Source: Candidatus Fimimorpha excrementavium (GTDB taxonomy: Bacteria > Bacillota > Clostridia > Lachnospirales > Lachnospiraceae). From it: a stretch of 34,829 bases of DNA. Made by a program: the position numbers and the translations under genes. The stretch lies in NCBI GenBank assembly GCA_018710785.1, contig DVJD01000094.1, positions 1-34,829 of the forward strand, given 5' to 3'. Positions 1-7,241 of the stretch are shown piece by piece (the stretch's first letter is position 1; every line of letters starts with the position of its first letter). The notes under the pieces were generated by a model. It did no database searches, was not told the origin of the DNA, and saw only the letters and a program-made list of their open reading frames with translations.

Positions 1-5
1 ACTAA

Positions 6-38
6 GATTCTTCGGCGGCCGGACGGCCTGGAAGAATC
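6..38 (+). terminator. Possible hairpin after an upstream stop codon
   Basis: A TAA at 3-5 in frame 3 could be the stop of an upstream gene cut off by the window edge. Just after it, GATTCTTC (6-13) pairs with GAAGAATC (31-38), with an inner GGCCG/CGGCC stem (17-21/24-28). No T-run follows, so it is a weak terminator candidate or an intercistronic hairpin. In many Firmicutes lon precedes engB/ysxC, which makes lon a plausible upstream gene, but no coding sequence of it is visible. I see nothing else convincing in 39-157 apart from the engB ribosome binding site. Confidence 0.35.
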
Positions 39-157
39 AAGTACCGGCGGTTTCCAAAACCCTTCAGAGGATCCCTTCGTTCCCTCCGGTCTGTGAGAGG
101 CTGGGGAGTGGAATTGCTTCTGAAAGAAGTGTGGATGTGAGATGAGAGGAGGATGGG

Positions 158-817
158 ATGGTTATTCGGAATGTGAGTTTGGATATTGTGTGCGGGATTA
201 CGAGCCGATTGCCGGAGACGGGGCAGCCGGAGTTTGCGTTTGCGGGAAAGTCCAATGTGGGGAAGTCTTCGCTGATCAATGCGCTGATGAATCGAAAGGC
301 ATATGCGCGGACGTCGTCCCAGCCGGGGAAAACGCAGACGATTAATTTCTATCATATCAATGATGCGTTTTATTATGTGGATCTGCCGGGGTATGGCTAT
401 GCGAAGGTGTCGGAAGAGGTGAAGGCCAAGTGGGGAAAGATGATTGAGCGGTATCTTCACCTGTCCAGGCAGCTGCGGTATGTGTTTTTGCTGGTGGATA
501 TCCGGCATGATCCTTCTGCCAATGACAGGCAGATGTATGAGTGGATTGTGGAGCAGGGATTTTCACCGGTGGTGATTGCCACAAAGCTGGATAAGATTAA
601 GAGAAGCCAGATCGCAAAGCAGGTGAAAGCCGTACGGACCGGACTTGGCATGAAGAAGGATGGAATCCTGATTCCGTTTTCAGCGGAGACCAAGGCGGGA
701 AGAGAGGAAATCTGGGAGCTGATTGATCAGGCTGTTTCGGAATATGATGGAGAAGATTTGGAAGACGAGTCAGCGGCAGAGGGAAAGGCAGACGAGATTG
801 TTACACAGTTAGAATAA
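158..817 (+). CDS. engB: Ribosome biogenesis GTP-binding protein EngB/YsxC/YihA
   Basis: This is a TrmE-Era-EngA-EngB-Septin-like small GTPase, known to be needed for assembly of the large ribosomal subunit. The protein has 219 residues, close to the usual ~200. All G motifs are visible: G1 GKSNVGKSS at about 30-38, the switch region RTSSQPGKTQT at about 51-61, G3 DLPGYG at 75-80, G4 TKLDK at 142-146 and G5 SAE at 175-177. The start ATG at 158 follows a GAGGAGG-like site at about 145-151. The C-terminus carries an acidic tail of roughly 25 residues beyond the GTPase fold. It is followed by a strong terminator, so it ends its transcription unit. An overlapping frame beginning at 142 is a shadow. 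Confidence 0.97.
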   Translation: MVIRNVSLDIVCGITSRLPETGQPEFAFAGKSNVGKSSLINALMNRKAYARTSSQPGKTQTINFYHINDAFYYVDLPGYGYAKVSEEVKAKWGKMIERYLHLSRQLRYVFLLVDIRHDPSANDRQMYEWIVEQGFSPVVIATKLDKIKRSQIAKQVKAVRTGLGMKKDGILIPFSAETKAGREEIWELIDQAVSEYDGEDLEDESAAEGKADEIVTQLE

Positions 818-837
818 TAAGGTGATACAAATAAGAG

Positions 838-876
838 AAAAGCGGCAGATTTCACAAAAATCCGCTGCTTTTTTCT
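838..876 (+). terminator. Intrinsic terminator after engB
   Basis: AAGCGGCAGAT (840-850) pairs with ATCCGCTGCTT (860-870) with one A-C mismatch and one G-U pair, and the stem runs into TTTTTTCTTG. It lies 20 bases after the engB stop. Confidence 0.85.
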
Positions 877-1116
877 TGTACAAATCTGCCGATTATGGTA
901 TAAAAAAGATACATCATGATGGCTGCTTTTCCGAAAAAGAAGCAGGCAGGGCGCCGGTTCATTTCTGTTTTTTCTGTACGATCATTTGAAGAAGCCGCAA
1001 AGGTTCTCTTTGTTGGCTTCGGGCGGCCGGAATCTGTGCGTGGGATGGATTCCGGCTCATTTCTGCGTTCAATTTTCGAAAAGACCGTCCGGCATGGCGG
1101 AATACAGGCCGATTTT

Positions 1117-1125
1117 TGTGGATAA
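1117..1125 (-). promoter_or_regulatory. DnaA-box-like site in a 390-base gene-free stretch
   Basis: The stretch 877-1266 holds no convincing gene. Short open frames on both strands lack a ribosome binding site and recognisable sequence. At 1117-1125 TGTGGATAA reads TTATCCACA on the minus strand, a perfect match to the classical DnaA box. It is a single box, about 25 bases upstream of the -35 of the rfbA promoter, so it could be a DnaA regulatory site or chance. No AT-rich unwinding region or box cluster is present, so it is not an origin. Confidence 0.35.
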
Positions 1126-1148
1126 GCTGTGAAAAATCAACAAAAACA

Positions 1149-1177
1149 TTGAAATTATAGACCGGGTATGCTATACT
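1149..1177 (+). promoter_or_regulatory. Sigma-A promoter of the rfb operon
   Basis: -35 TTGAAA (1149-1154), a 17-base spacer, and -10 TATACT (1172-1177) preceded by TGC, which makes an extended -10. Transcription would start near 1184, giving a leader of about 80 bases before rfbA. Confidence 0.8.
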
Positions 1178-1266
1178 GAACAACAATAAAGGGTGGACTC
1201 TGCCCAAACGGCAGATTCCGGCCATTGAAACATGCGGCCGTCCGGCTGCAGGAATGAGAGGTTCAG

Positions 1267-2151
1267 ATGAAAGGTATTATACTAGCGGGAGGAAGCGGAA
1301 CACGTCTTTATCCCCTGACCAAGGTTACATCCAAACAATTGCTGCCCATCTATGATAAGCCCATGATTTACTATCCGCTGTCTGTACTGATGGAGGCAGG
1401 GATTCAGGATATTTTGATTATCTCCACGCCGCTTGATACGCCCCGGTTTGAGGCGCTTCTCGGCGATGGACATCAGTTCGGCGTCAATCTGACATATGCC
1501 GTACAGCCAAGCCCGGACGGACTTGCACAGGCATTTATCATTGGTGCAGACTTCATTGGTGACGATTCTGTGGCAATGGTACTTGGCGATAATATTTTCC
1601 ATGGACATGGTTTGAAGAAACGTCTTCAGGCCGCCGCGGCAAAGGAAAGCGGAGCCACCGTATTCGGATATTATGTGGATGATCCGGAGCGTTTCGGAAT
1701 CGTTGAATTTGATGAAAATGGAAAGGCCATTTCTCTGGAAGAGAAACCGCAGCATCCGAAGAGCAATTACTGCGTGACCGGACTTTACTTTTATGACAAC
1801 CGCGTGGTGGAATATGCCAAGGGTCTGAAGCCGTCGGCCCGCGGGGAACTGGAAATCACGGATCTGAATAAGATTTATCTGGAGAACGGTGAGCTGGAAG
1901 TGACGCTTTTGGGTCAGGGATTCACATGGCTGGATACGGGAACCCATGAGTCCCTTGTGGATGCCACCAATTTTGTAAAGACCGTGGAGCAGCATCAGCA
2001 CAGAAAGATTGCCTGCCTGGAAGAGATTGCATATCTGAATGGCTGGATCAGCAAAGAGCAGCTGCAGGAAGTTTATGAGATCTATAAAAAGAACCAGTAC
2101 GGCGCTTATTTGAAAGATATCATGGATGGAAAATATATTGACAATAAGTAA
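1267..2151 (+). CDS. rfbA: Glucose-1-phosphate thymidylyltransferase
   Basis: RfbA/RmlA makes dTDP-glucose from dTTP and glucose-1-phosphate, the first step of dTDP-L-rhamnose synthesis in the cytoplasm. The 294 residues match the family's usual ~290. Visible motifs are the nucleotide-binding [12 protein letters not shown] at 7-18, [16 protein letters not shown] from K23, and LGDN with the metal-binding Asp near 108. The start ATG at 1267 follows GAGAGG at about 1255-1260. It heads the rfbA-rfbB-rfbD block under the promoter at 1149-1177, 62 bases before rfbB. dTDP-rhamnose usually feeds cell-wall polysaccharide or capsule synthesis. No glycosyltransferases are nearby, so this is the precursor supply unit only. 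Confidence 0.97.
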   Translation: MKGIILAGGSGTRLYPLTKVTSKQLLPIYDKPMIYYPLSVLMEAGIQDILIISTPLDTPRFEALLGDGHQFGVNLTYAVQPSPDGLAQAFIIGADFIGDDSVAMVLGDNIFHGHGLKKRLQAAAAKESGATVFGYYVDDPERFGIVEFDENGKAISLEEKPQHPKSNYCVTGLYFYDNRVVEYAKGLKPSARGELEITDLNKIYLENGELEVTLLGQGFTWLDTGTHESLVDATNFVKTVEQHQHRKIACLEEIAYLNGWISKEQLQEVYEIYKKNQYGAYLKDIMDGKYIDNK

Positions 2152-2213
2152 GATTCGTCCAGGTTCGCAGCAGATGCGGAAATGGATCGAAAAAATGGAG
2201 GAAACAATCGATT

Positions 2214-3242
2214 ATGAAGATTTTAGTAACAGGCGGAGCCGGTTTCATCGGCGGTAATTTTGTCCACTATATGGTAAATAAGTATCCGGAGGATATGATT
2301 GTCAATCTGGATCTGCTGACCTATGCCGGTAATCTGGAAACCTTAAAGCCGGTGGAGGACAAGCCCAATTATAAGTTCTATAAAGGCGACATCGCGGACA
2401 GAGATTTTATCATGGATCTGTTTGAAAAGGAAAAATTCGATGTTGTGATCAATTTTGCCGCAGAGAGCCATGTGGACCGTTCCATCACAAATCCGGAACT
2501 GTTTGTGCATTCCAATGTGCTGGGCACCGTCACCCTTCTGGATGCTTCCAGAAAGTACGGTGTGAAGAGATATCATCAGGTATCCACCGATGAGGTATAT
2601 GGTGATCTTCCTCTGGATCGTCCGGATCTGTTCTTTACAGAAGAGACACCGCTGCACACATCCAGTCCGTATTCTTCTTCCAAGGCAAGCGCGGATCTGT
2701 TTGTCATGGCATATTACCGTACCTTCGGCCTGCCTGTGACGATTTCCAGATGTTCCAATAACTACGGCCCGTATCAGTTCCCGGAGAAGCTGATTCCGCT
2801 TATGATCAGCCGCGCGCTGGCGGACGAGGAGCTTCCTGTTTATGGAAAGGGAGAAAATGTCAGAGACTGGCTTCACGTGTTGGATCACTGTACAGCCATT
2901 GATCTGATCGTGAGAAAGGGAAGAGTCGGTGAAGTCTACAATGTGGGCGGCCACAATGAGAGAACCAACCTGGAAGTGGTTAAGACGGTTCTGAAGGCAC
3001 TGGATAAGCCGGAATCCCTGATCAAATATGTGACCGACAGACCGGGACATGACAGAAGATACGCCATCGACCCGAAGAAGCTGGAAACCGAGCTGGGCTG
3101 GAAACCGCAGTATACCTTTGATACTGGTATTGTTCAGACGATTCAGTGGTATCTGGACAATAAGGAATGGTGGCAGAATATCTTAAGCGGCGAATATGCC
3201 AACTATTTTGAAAAGATGTATGGAAAACGCCTGGAAAAATAA
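2214..3242 (+). CDS. rfbB: dTDP-glucose 4,6-dehydratase
   Basis: RfbB/RmlB is an extended short-chain dehydrogenase that converts dTDP-glucose to dTDP-4-keto-6-deoxyglucose with bound NAD. The 342 residues are typical. The NAD-binding GGAGFIG is at 7-13, the catalytic Thr-Asp-Glu of STDEVYG at 125-127, and the YxxxK pair is Y153/K157 in SPYSSSKASAD. The start ATG at 2214 follows GGAGG about ten bases upstream. It sits between rfbA and rfbD, and a hairpin occupies part of the 178-base gap that follows. All catalytic residues are intact. The same product feeds several deoxysugars, but the presence of rfbD points to rhamnose. Confidence 0.97.
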   Translation: MKILVTGGAGFIGGNFVHYMVNKYPEDMIVNLDLLTYAGNLETLKPVEDKPNYKFYKGDIADRDFIMDLFEKEKFDVVINFAAESHVDRSITNPELFVHSNVLGTVTLLDASRKYGVKRYHQVSTDEVYGDLPLDRPDLFFTEETPLHTSSPYSSSKASADLFVMAYYRTFGLPVTISRCSNNYGPYQFPEKLIPLMISRALADEELPVYGKGENVRDWLHVLDHCTAIDLIVRKGRVGEVYNVGGHNERTNLEVVKTVLKALDKPESLIKYVTDRPGHDRRYAIDPKKLETELGWKPQYTFDTGIVQTIQWYLDNKEWWQNILSGEYANYFEKMYGKRLEK

Positions 3243-3251
3243 TCCGATCCG

Positions 3252-3312
3252 GATAAAAGGGCGATGATGGGAGAAGGGTGTTGTAAGCGTTGGTTTGCGA
3301 TGCCCTTTTATC
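3252..3312 (+). other. Long-loop hairpin between rfbB and rfbD
   Basis: GATAAAAGGGC (3252-3262) is perfectly complementary to GCCCTTTTATC (3302-3312), an 11-pair stem closing a 39-base loop. It lies directly after the rfbB stop. No clean T-run follows, so partial termination or RNA stabilisation is more likely than full termination. Confidence 0.5.
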
Positions 3313-3420
3313 TGTATTACCGGCAGGCATTGAGAAAGTGAATCAGCATGAAGGAATGCCGGATTGGCGTATTGTTTGAGGAAAAACGCTGCGAAAAGCG
3401 GCAGAATGTGAGGGAAAAGA

Positions 3421-4266
3421 ATGAGAGTATTGGTGACAGGCGTAAAGGGCCAGCTGGGCCATGATGTGGTAAAGGAATGTGAAAAGCGCGGGATCGAAGC
3501 CGTCGGTGTGGATGTGGAGGAAATGGATATCACCGACGCGCAGGCTGTGGACCGTGTCATCACGGATGCCAAGGTGGATGCGGTGATTCACTGTGCCGCC
3601 TATACGGCAGTGGATGCAGCGGAGGACAATGTGGAGATCTGCCGCAGGGTAAATGCCGACGGGACGGAACATATCGCCAAAGTCTGCAGAAAACTGGACA
3701 TCAAGATGGTTTATATCAGCACAGACTATGTGTTTGACGGTGAGGGAGAGCGTCCGTGGGAGCCGGACGATGAGCGCCATCCGCTGAATGTTTACGGCCA
3801 GACAAAATACGAAGGTGAATTGGCCGTGGAGCAGAACCTGGAGAAATACTTTATCGTACGCATCGCATGGGTCTTCGGCGTCAATGGAAAGAACTTTATT
3901 AAGACCATGCTTCGTCTGGGAGAAGAGCGGGGAGCCGTCAGCGTGGTCAATGATCAGATCGGATCTCCGACGTACACAGAGGACCTGGCCGTGCTTTTGG
4001 TGGATATGGTTCAGACGGAAAAATACGGCCGTTATCATGCCACAAACGAAGGGCTTTGCAGTTGGTATGAGTTTGCCTGCGAGATCTTCCGCCAGGCAGG
4101 CATGGATCAGGTGAAGGTGACACCGGTGGATTCCAATGCGTTTCCGGCCAAGGCAAAGCGTCCTCACAACAGCCGCATGAGCAAAGATAAGCTGGAAGCC
4201 AACGGATTCCACCGTCTTCCCGCATGGCAGGATGCCCTGGGACGCTATCTGAAGGAAATCCGCTGA
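3421..4266 (+). CDS. rfbD: dTDP-4-dehydrorhamnose reductase
   Basis: RfbD/RmlD performs the final NAD(P)H-dependent reduction that gives dTDP-L-rhamnose. The 281 residues are typical. The cofactor loop is TGVKGQLG at 6-13, STDYVFDGEGERPW runs from about 100 to 113, and the YxxxK pair is Y125/K129 in VYGQTKYEGE. The start ATG at 3421 follows a GAGGG site. The gene is separated from rfbB by 178 bases rather than directly coupled, and the 3,5-epimerase rfbC that acts just before it is absent from the window. Its stop at 4264-4266 is two bases before the ATG of the VanZ-like gene, suggesting translational coupling. Confidence 0.96.
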   Translation: MRVLVTGVKGQLGHDVVKECEKRGIEAVGVDVEEMDITDAQAVDRVITDAKVDAVIHCAAYTAVDAAEDNVEICRRVNADGTEHIAKVCRKLDIKMVYISTDYVFDGEGERPWEPDDERHPLNVYGQTKYEGELAVEQNLEKYFIVRIAWVFGVNGKNFIKTMLRLGEERGAVSVVNDQIGSPTYTEDLAVLLVDMVQTEKYGRYHATNEGLCSWYEFACEIFRQAGMDQVKVTPVDSNAFPAKAKRPHNSRMSKDKLEANGFHRLPAWQDALGRYLKEIR

Positions 4267-4268
4267 GA

Positions 4269-4775
4269 ATGGATACGTACACACGAAACAGCAGGCGCAG
4301 AGCGGTATGGATTTTGCTGACCGTGCTTTGGATGGGAGTGATTTTTTTCTTTTCCGCGCAGAATGCGGAGGAATCTTCCAGCCTGAGCGGAGGGATCACC
4401 GATTTTATCGCCCATCTGATCCGTCCGGATCTGGATCGGCTGCCGGAGACGGATCAGCAGGCATTTTTGAATCAGCTCAGCTTTTTTGTGAGAAAAGGAG
4501 CCCATTTTTCAGAATACGCGGTGCTGGGACTTCTTTTGACAGGACTGGCAGGAACCTTTGCCTGGAACAGATGGATTCGGGGGCTGTTCAGCTGGGGAAT
4601 CGGTACCCTGTACGCGGTGTCGGATGAGTTTCACCAGACCTTCAGCGATGGCAGATCTCCGCAGCTGCGCGATGTATGTATCGATTCTTCGGGAGTTTTA
4701 TTTGGAATCTTGGCAATGACCGCAATTTGTGTTATAATAACTTCAATTTGTCAGCGTAATAAAGCGAAAGGCTGA
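4269..4775 (+). CDS. VanZ-like family membrane protein
   Basis: This is a 168-residue protein of the VanZ-like family, named after a teicoplanin-resistance accessory protein. The biochemical role of most members is unknown. Features are an N-terminal membrane segment at about 12-28 (WILLTVLWMGVIFFFSA) followed by SAQNAEESSSLS, the typical RKGAHFSEYAVLGLL segment, and the C-terminal SDEFHQTFSDGRSPQLRD motif before a last membrane helix. I chose the ATG at 4269, two bases after the rfbD stop, because the family pattern begins there. The same frame extends upstream to 4224 inside rfbD without support. Co-transcription with rhamnose genes suggests an envelope role, which is inference. Its 3' end carries a promoter for the next gene. 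Confidence 0.9.
   Translation: MDTYTRNSRRRAVWILLTVLWMGVIFFFSAQNAEESSSLSGGITDFIAHLIRPDLDRLPETDQQAFLNQLSFFVRKGAHFSEYAVLGLLLTGLAGTFAWNRWIRGLFSWGIGTLYAVSDEFHQTFSDGRSPQLRDVCIDSSGVLFGILAMTAICVIITSICQRNKAKG
4710..4738 (+). promoter_or_regulatory. Promoter for the aminotransferase pair, inside the vanZ-like gene
   Basis: -35 TTGGCA (4710-4715), a 17-base spacer and -10 TATAAT (4733-4738) preceded by TGT, which makes an extended -10. It lies within the last codons of the VanZ-like gene. Transcription would start near 4745, about 58 bases before the aminotransferase ATG. Confidence 0.75.
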
Positions 4776-4781
4776 TTACGC
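4754..4781 (+). other. Leader hairpin before the AspC-like gene
   Basis: GCGTAAT (4754-4760) pairs with ATTACGC (4775-4781). The stem ends just before the AAAAAGGAGG ribosome binding site. It may be part of a short leader made by the promoter at 4710-4738. No terminator follows. Confidence 0.4.
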
Positions 4782-4802
4782 CATAAAAAGGAGGAAAAAA
4801 CG

Positions 4803-5999
4803 ATGTTGGTATCCGAAAAAATGAAACCGCTGTTGGAAAACAATTCCGCCATACGCGCCATGTTTGAAGAGGGAAAACGGATGGCGGCCATCTACGGGGA
4901 AGAAAATGTATATGATTTCAGCCTGGGAAATCCCAGTGTTCCGGCGCCGAAGGAAGTGAAGGAGGCGATTTACGATATCCTGGAGCATGAGCCGCCTTTA
5001 CTGGTCCACGGATATATGAGCAATGCGGGGTTTGAAGATGTGCGCCAGGCCATCGCCGATTCTCTGAACAAACGGTTTCAAACATCTTTTGCGGCCAAAA
5101 ACCTGATTATGACGGTGGGAGCGGCCAGTGGGCTGAACATCACCTTAAAGGCGCTTTTAAATCCGGGAGATGAGGTCATTACCTTTGCCCCTTATTTTGT
5201 GGAATACGGATCTTATGTCAGAAATTATGACGGCGTCCTGGTGGTGATTTCTCCGAATACAGAAACCTTCCAGCCGAATCTGACGGAGTTTGAGGAGAAG
5301 ATCACGGAAAAGACGAAGGCAGTCATCATCAATTCACCACACAATCCCACAGGGGTGGTATATTCCGAGGATACCATCAAAAAGCTGGCTGACATCCTGG
5401 AACGCAAGCAGAAGGAATTCGGCCATGCCATCGTCCTGATTTCTGATGAACCGTACCGGGAACTGGTCTATGACGGAGTGACCGTGCCGTATCTGACCAA
5501 GTATTATGCCAATACCATTGTGGGATATTCCTACAGCAAGTCCCTTTCCCTGCCGGGTGAGCGGATCGGCTACGTGGTGATTCCGGACGAGCTGGAAGAC
5601 AGCAGCCAGGTGATCGCGGCCATGACCATCGCAAACCGTGTGCTGGGCAGCGTCAATGCGCCGTCTCTGATGCAGAGAGTGATCATGCACTGCCTGGATG
5701 CCAAAGTGGATGTGGAAGCCTATGACAAAAACCGCATGCTTCTTTATTCTTCCCTGAAAGAGTATGGTTTCACCTGCATCAAGCCCCAGGGAGCCTTCTA
5801 CCTGTTTGTCAAATCTCCGGTGGAAGATGAAAAGGAATTTTGCGAGGCCGCCAAAAAGTATCACATCTTGGTGGTGCCGGGAAGCAGCTTTGCCTGCCCG
5901 GGCTATGTGCGGATTTCCTACTGCGTTTCCTATGATACGATCAAAAATTCCCTGCCGGGATTTAAGAAACTGGCAGAAGATTATCATTTGATTCCGTAA
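4803..5999 (+). CDS. Pyridoxal-phosphate aminotransferase, class I (aspartate-aminotransferase-like)
   Basis: This is a fold-type I, class I/II aminotransferase of 398 residues, the family's usual size. The PLP lysine is K246 in SYSYSKSLSLPGERIGY. NPTG is at 181-184, DEPYRE at 215-220, and the substrate-carboxylate Arg is probably in the C-terminal GYVRISYC. The start ATG at 4803 follows a perfect AAGGAGG. It has its own promoter inside the upstream gene and is followed by a second aminotransferase 57 bases downstream. The family includes aspartate, aromatic and alanine aminotransferases, and the exact amino acid cannot be read from sequence. Cytoplasmic, with no signal peptide. Confidence 0.9.
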   Translation: MLVSEKMKPLLENNSAIRAMFEEGKRMAAIYGEENVYDFSLGNPSVPAPKEVKEAIYDILEHEPPLLVHGYMSNAGFEDVRQAIADSLNKRFQTSFAAKNLIMTVGAASGLNITLKALLNPGDEVITFAPYFVEYGSYVRNYDGVLVVISPNTETFQPNLTEFEEKITEKTKAVIINSPHNPTGVVYSEDTIKKLADILERKQKEFGHAIVLISDEPYRELVYDGVTVPYLTKYYANTIVGYSYSKSLSLPGERIGYVVIPDELEDSSQVIAAMTIANRVLGSVNAPSLMQRVIMHCLDAKVDVEAYDKNRMLLYSSLKEYGFTCIKPQGAFYLFVKSPVEDEKEFCEAAKKYHILVVPGSSFACPGYVRISYCVSYDTIKNSLPGFKKLAEDYHLIP

Positions 6000-6056
6000 G
6001 CGAGAAAGGGCAGTTTAGACACAGATGGAAAGAAATAAGCTGACAGGAGGACGAAT

Positions 6057-7112
6057 ATGAAAGCGTGGGAGGATAAAATCCGGCGGGTGGTGCCCTATAC
6101 TCCGGGAGAGCAGCCCAAGCGTCCGGTGATTAAACTGAATACCAATGAATGCCCTTACCCGCCCTCTCCCTCTGTGGAACAGGCGATGCGTGCCTTGGAT
6201 GCGGATACGCTTCGCCTGTATCCGGACACCGAGGCGCTGCCGCTGGTAAAAGCGCTTTCGGCGGCATACGGTGTGGAAGAAGATCAGATCTTTGTGGGGG
6301 TCGGTTCCGACGATGTGCTGGCCATGGCGTTTATGACATTTTTCCAGGGGGAAAAGCCGATTCTGTTTCCCGACATCACCTATTCCTTTTACGATGTGTG
6401 GGCAGAATTATTCCGCATCCCCTATGAAAAAGTTCCGCTGGATGGAACATTTCACATCGGAAAGGAAGATTATTACAGAGAAAATGGCGGCGTGATTTTC
6501 CCCAATCCCAATGCGCCCACGGCCATCGCCGAAGATCTGGATTTTATTCGGGATATCCTGCGCCATAACCAGGATGTCATCGTCATTGTGGATGAGGCCT
6601 ACATTGATTTTTCCGAGAAGCCGTCGGCAAAAGAACTTTTGGACGAGTTTGAGAATCTTTTGGTGGTGCAGACCTTTTCCAAATCCCGCGCCATGGCCGG
6701 GATGCGGATCGGATACGCGTTTGGCTCCAGGGAACTGATCAAGGCCATGAAGGATATCAAATATTCCTTCAACTCCTACACCATGAATCTGCCGTCGCAG
6801 ATGGCGGGAGCGGCAGCGGCAGCGGATCAGGACTATCTGAAACATACGGTTCAAAAGGTGGTGGCCACCAGGGAGAGGACGCAGAAGCGGCTGGCGGAGC
6901 TGGGATTTTCTTTCCCGAAATCCGAGGCGAATTTCGTCTTTGCTTCCCATAAAACGAAACCGGCCAGAGAGATTTACGAGGCACTGAAAAAGAAAGACAT
7001 CTATGTCCGCTACTTTGACAAGCCGAGAATTTACAATTATCTGCGCATTACCATCGGTACCGATGCCCAGATGGATCAGCTGTTTGACGCTCTGGAGAAG
7101 ATTCTGCGGTGA
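6057..7112 (+). CDS. Histidinol-phosphate aminotransferase-like protein
   Basis: This is a 351-residue HisC-type PLP aminotransferase. Histidinol-phosphate aminotransferase moves an amino group between glutamate and imidazole-acetol phosphate, and close relatives act on aromatic amino acids or on threonine phosphate (CobD type). Visible motifs are KLNTNECPYPPSP at 26-38, NPNAPT at 150-155, DEAYIDF at 179-185, and the PLP lysine K209 in QTFSKSRAMAGMRIGYAFGS. The start ATG at 6057 follows ACAGGAGG. It is co-directional with the AspC-like gene and ends before a strong terminator. No other histidine genes are nearby, so HisC itself is only one possibility. Confidence 0.85.
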   Translation: MKAWEDKIRRVVPYTPGEQPKRPVIKLNTNECPYPPSPSVEQAMRALDADTLRLYPDTEALPLVKALSAAYGVEEDQIFVGVGSDDVLAMAFMTFFQGEKPILFPDITYSFYDVWAELFRIPYEKVPLDGTFHIGKEDYYRENGGVIFPNPNAPTAIAEDLDFIRDILRHNQDVIVIVDEAYIDFSEKPSAKELLDEFENLLVVQTFSKSRAMAGMRIGYAFGSRELIKAMKDIKYSFNSYTMNLPSQMAGAAAAADQDYLKHTVQKVVATRERTQKRLAELGFSFPKSEANFVFASHKTKPAREIYEALKKKDIYVRYFDKPRIYNYLRITIGTDAQMDQLFDALEKILR

Positions 7113-7166
7113 AGTCGGCTCCGATTCAGGCCGAAAACAGGATAAAAACAGAATAGAACAAAAAAA

Positions 7167-7228
7167 GAGAAAGCCCCGGATGTACAGGAAACGCGAAATG
7201 CGATCAGGTGCATCCGGAGCTTTCTTTT
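7167..7228 (+). terminator. Bidirectional terminator between hisC-like and MATE genes
   Basis: GAAAGC-CCCGGATGTAC (from 7169) pairs with GTGCATCCGG-AGCTTTC (to about 7224) with one C/A mismatch. T-rich sequence follows on the plus strand and A-rich sequence precedes it, so it can serve both convergent genes. Confidence 0.85.
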
Positions 7229-7241
7229 GTCGGCAGTCGGG

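Noticed and set aside
844-890. Antiterminator pairing 844-852 with 882-890 against the engB terminator
   Set aside because: The second arm is transcribed after the U-run, so it cannot prevent termination in time. It is more likely a coincidental or relic repeat.
916-1125. 69-codon plus-strand frame before rfbA
   Set aside because: There is no ribosome binding site and no recognisable sequence.
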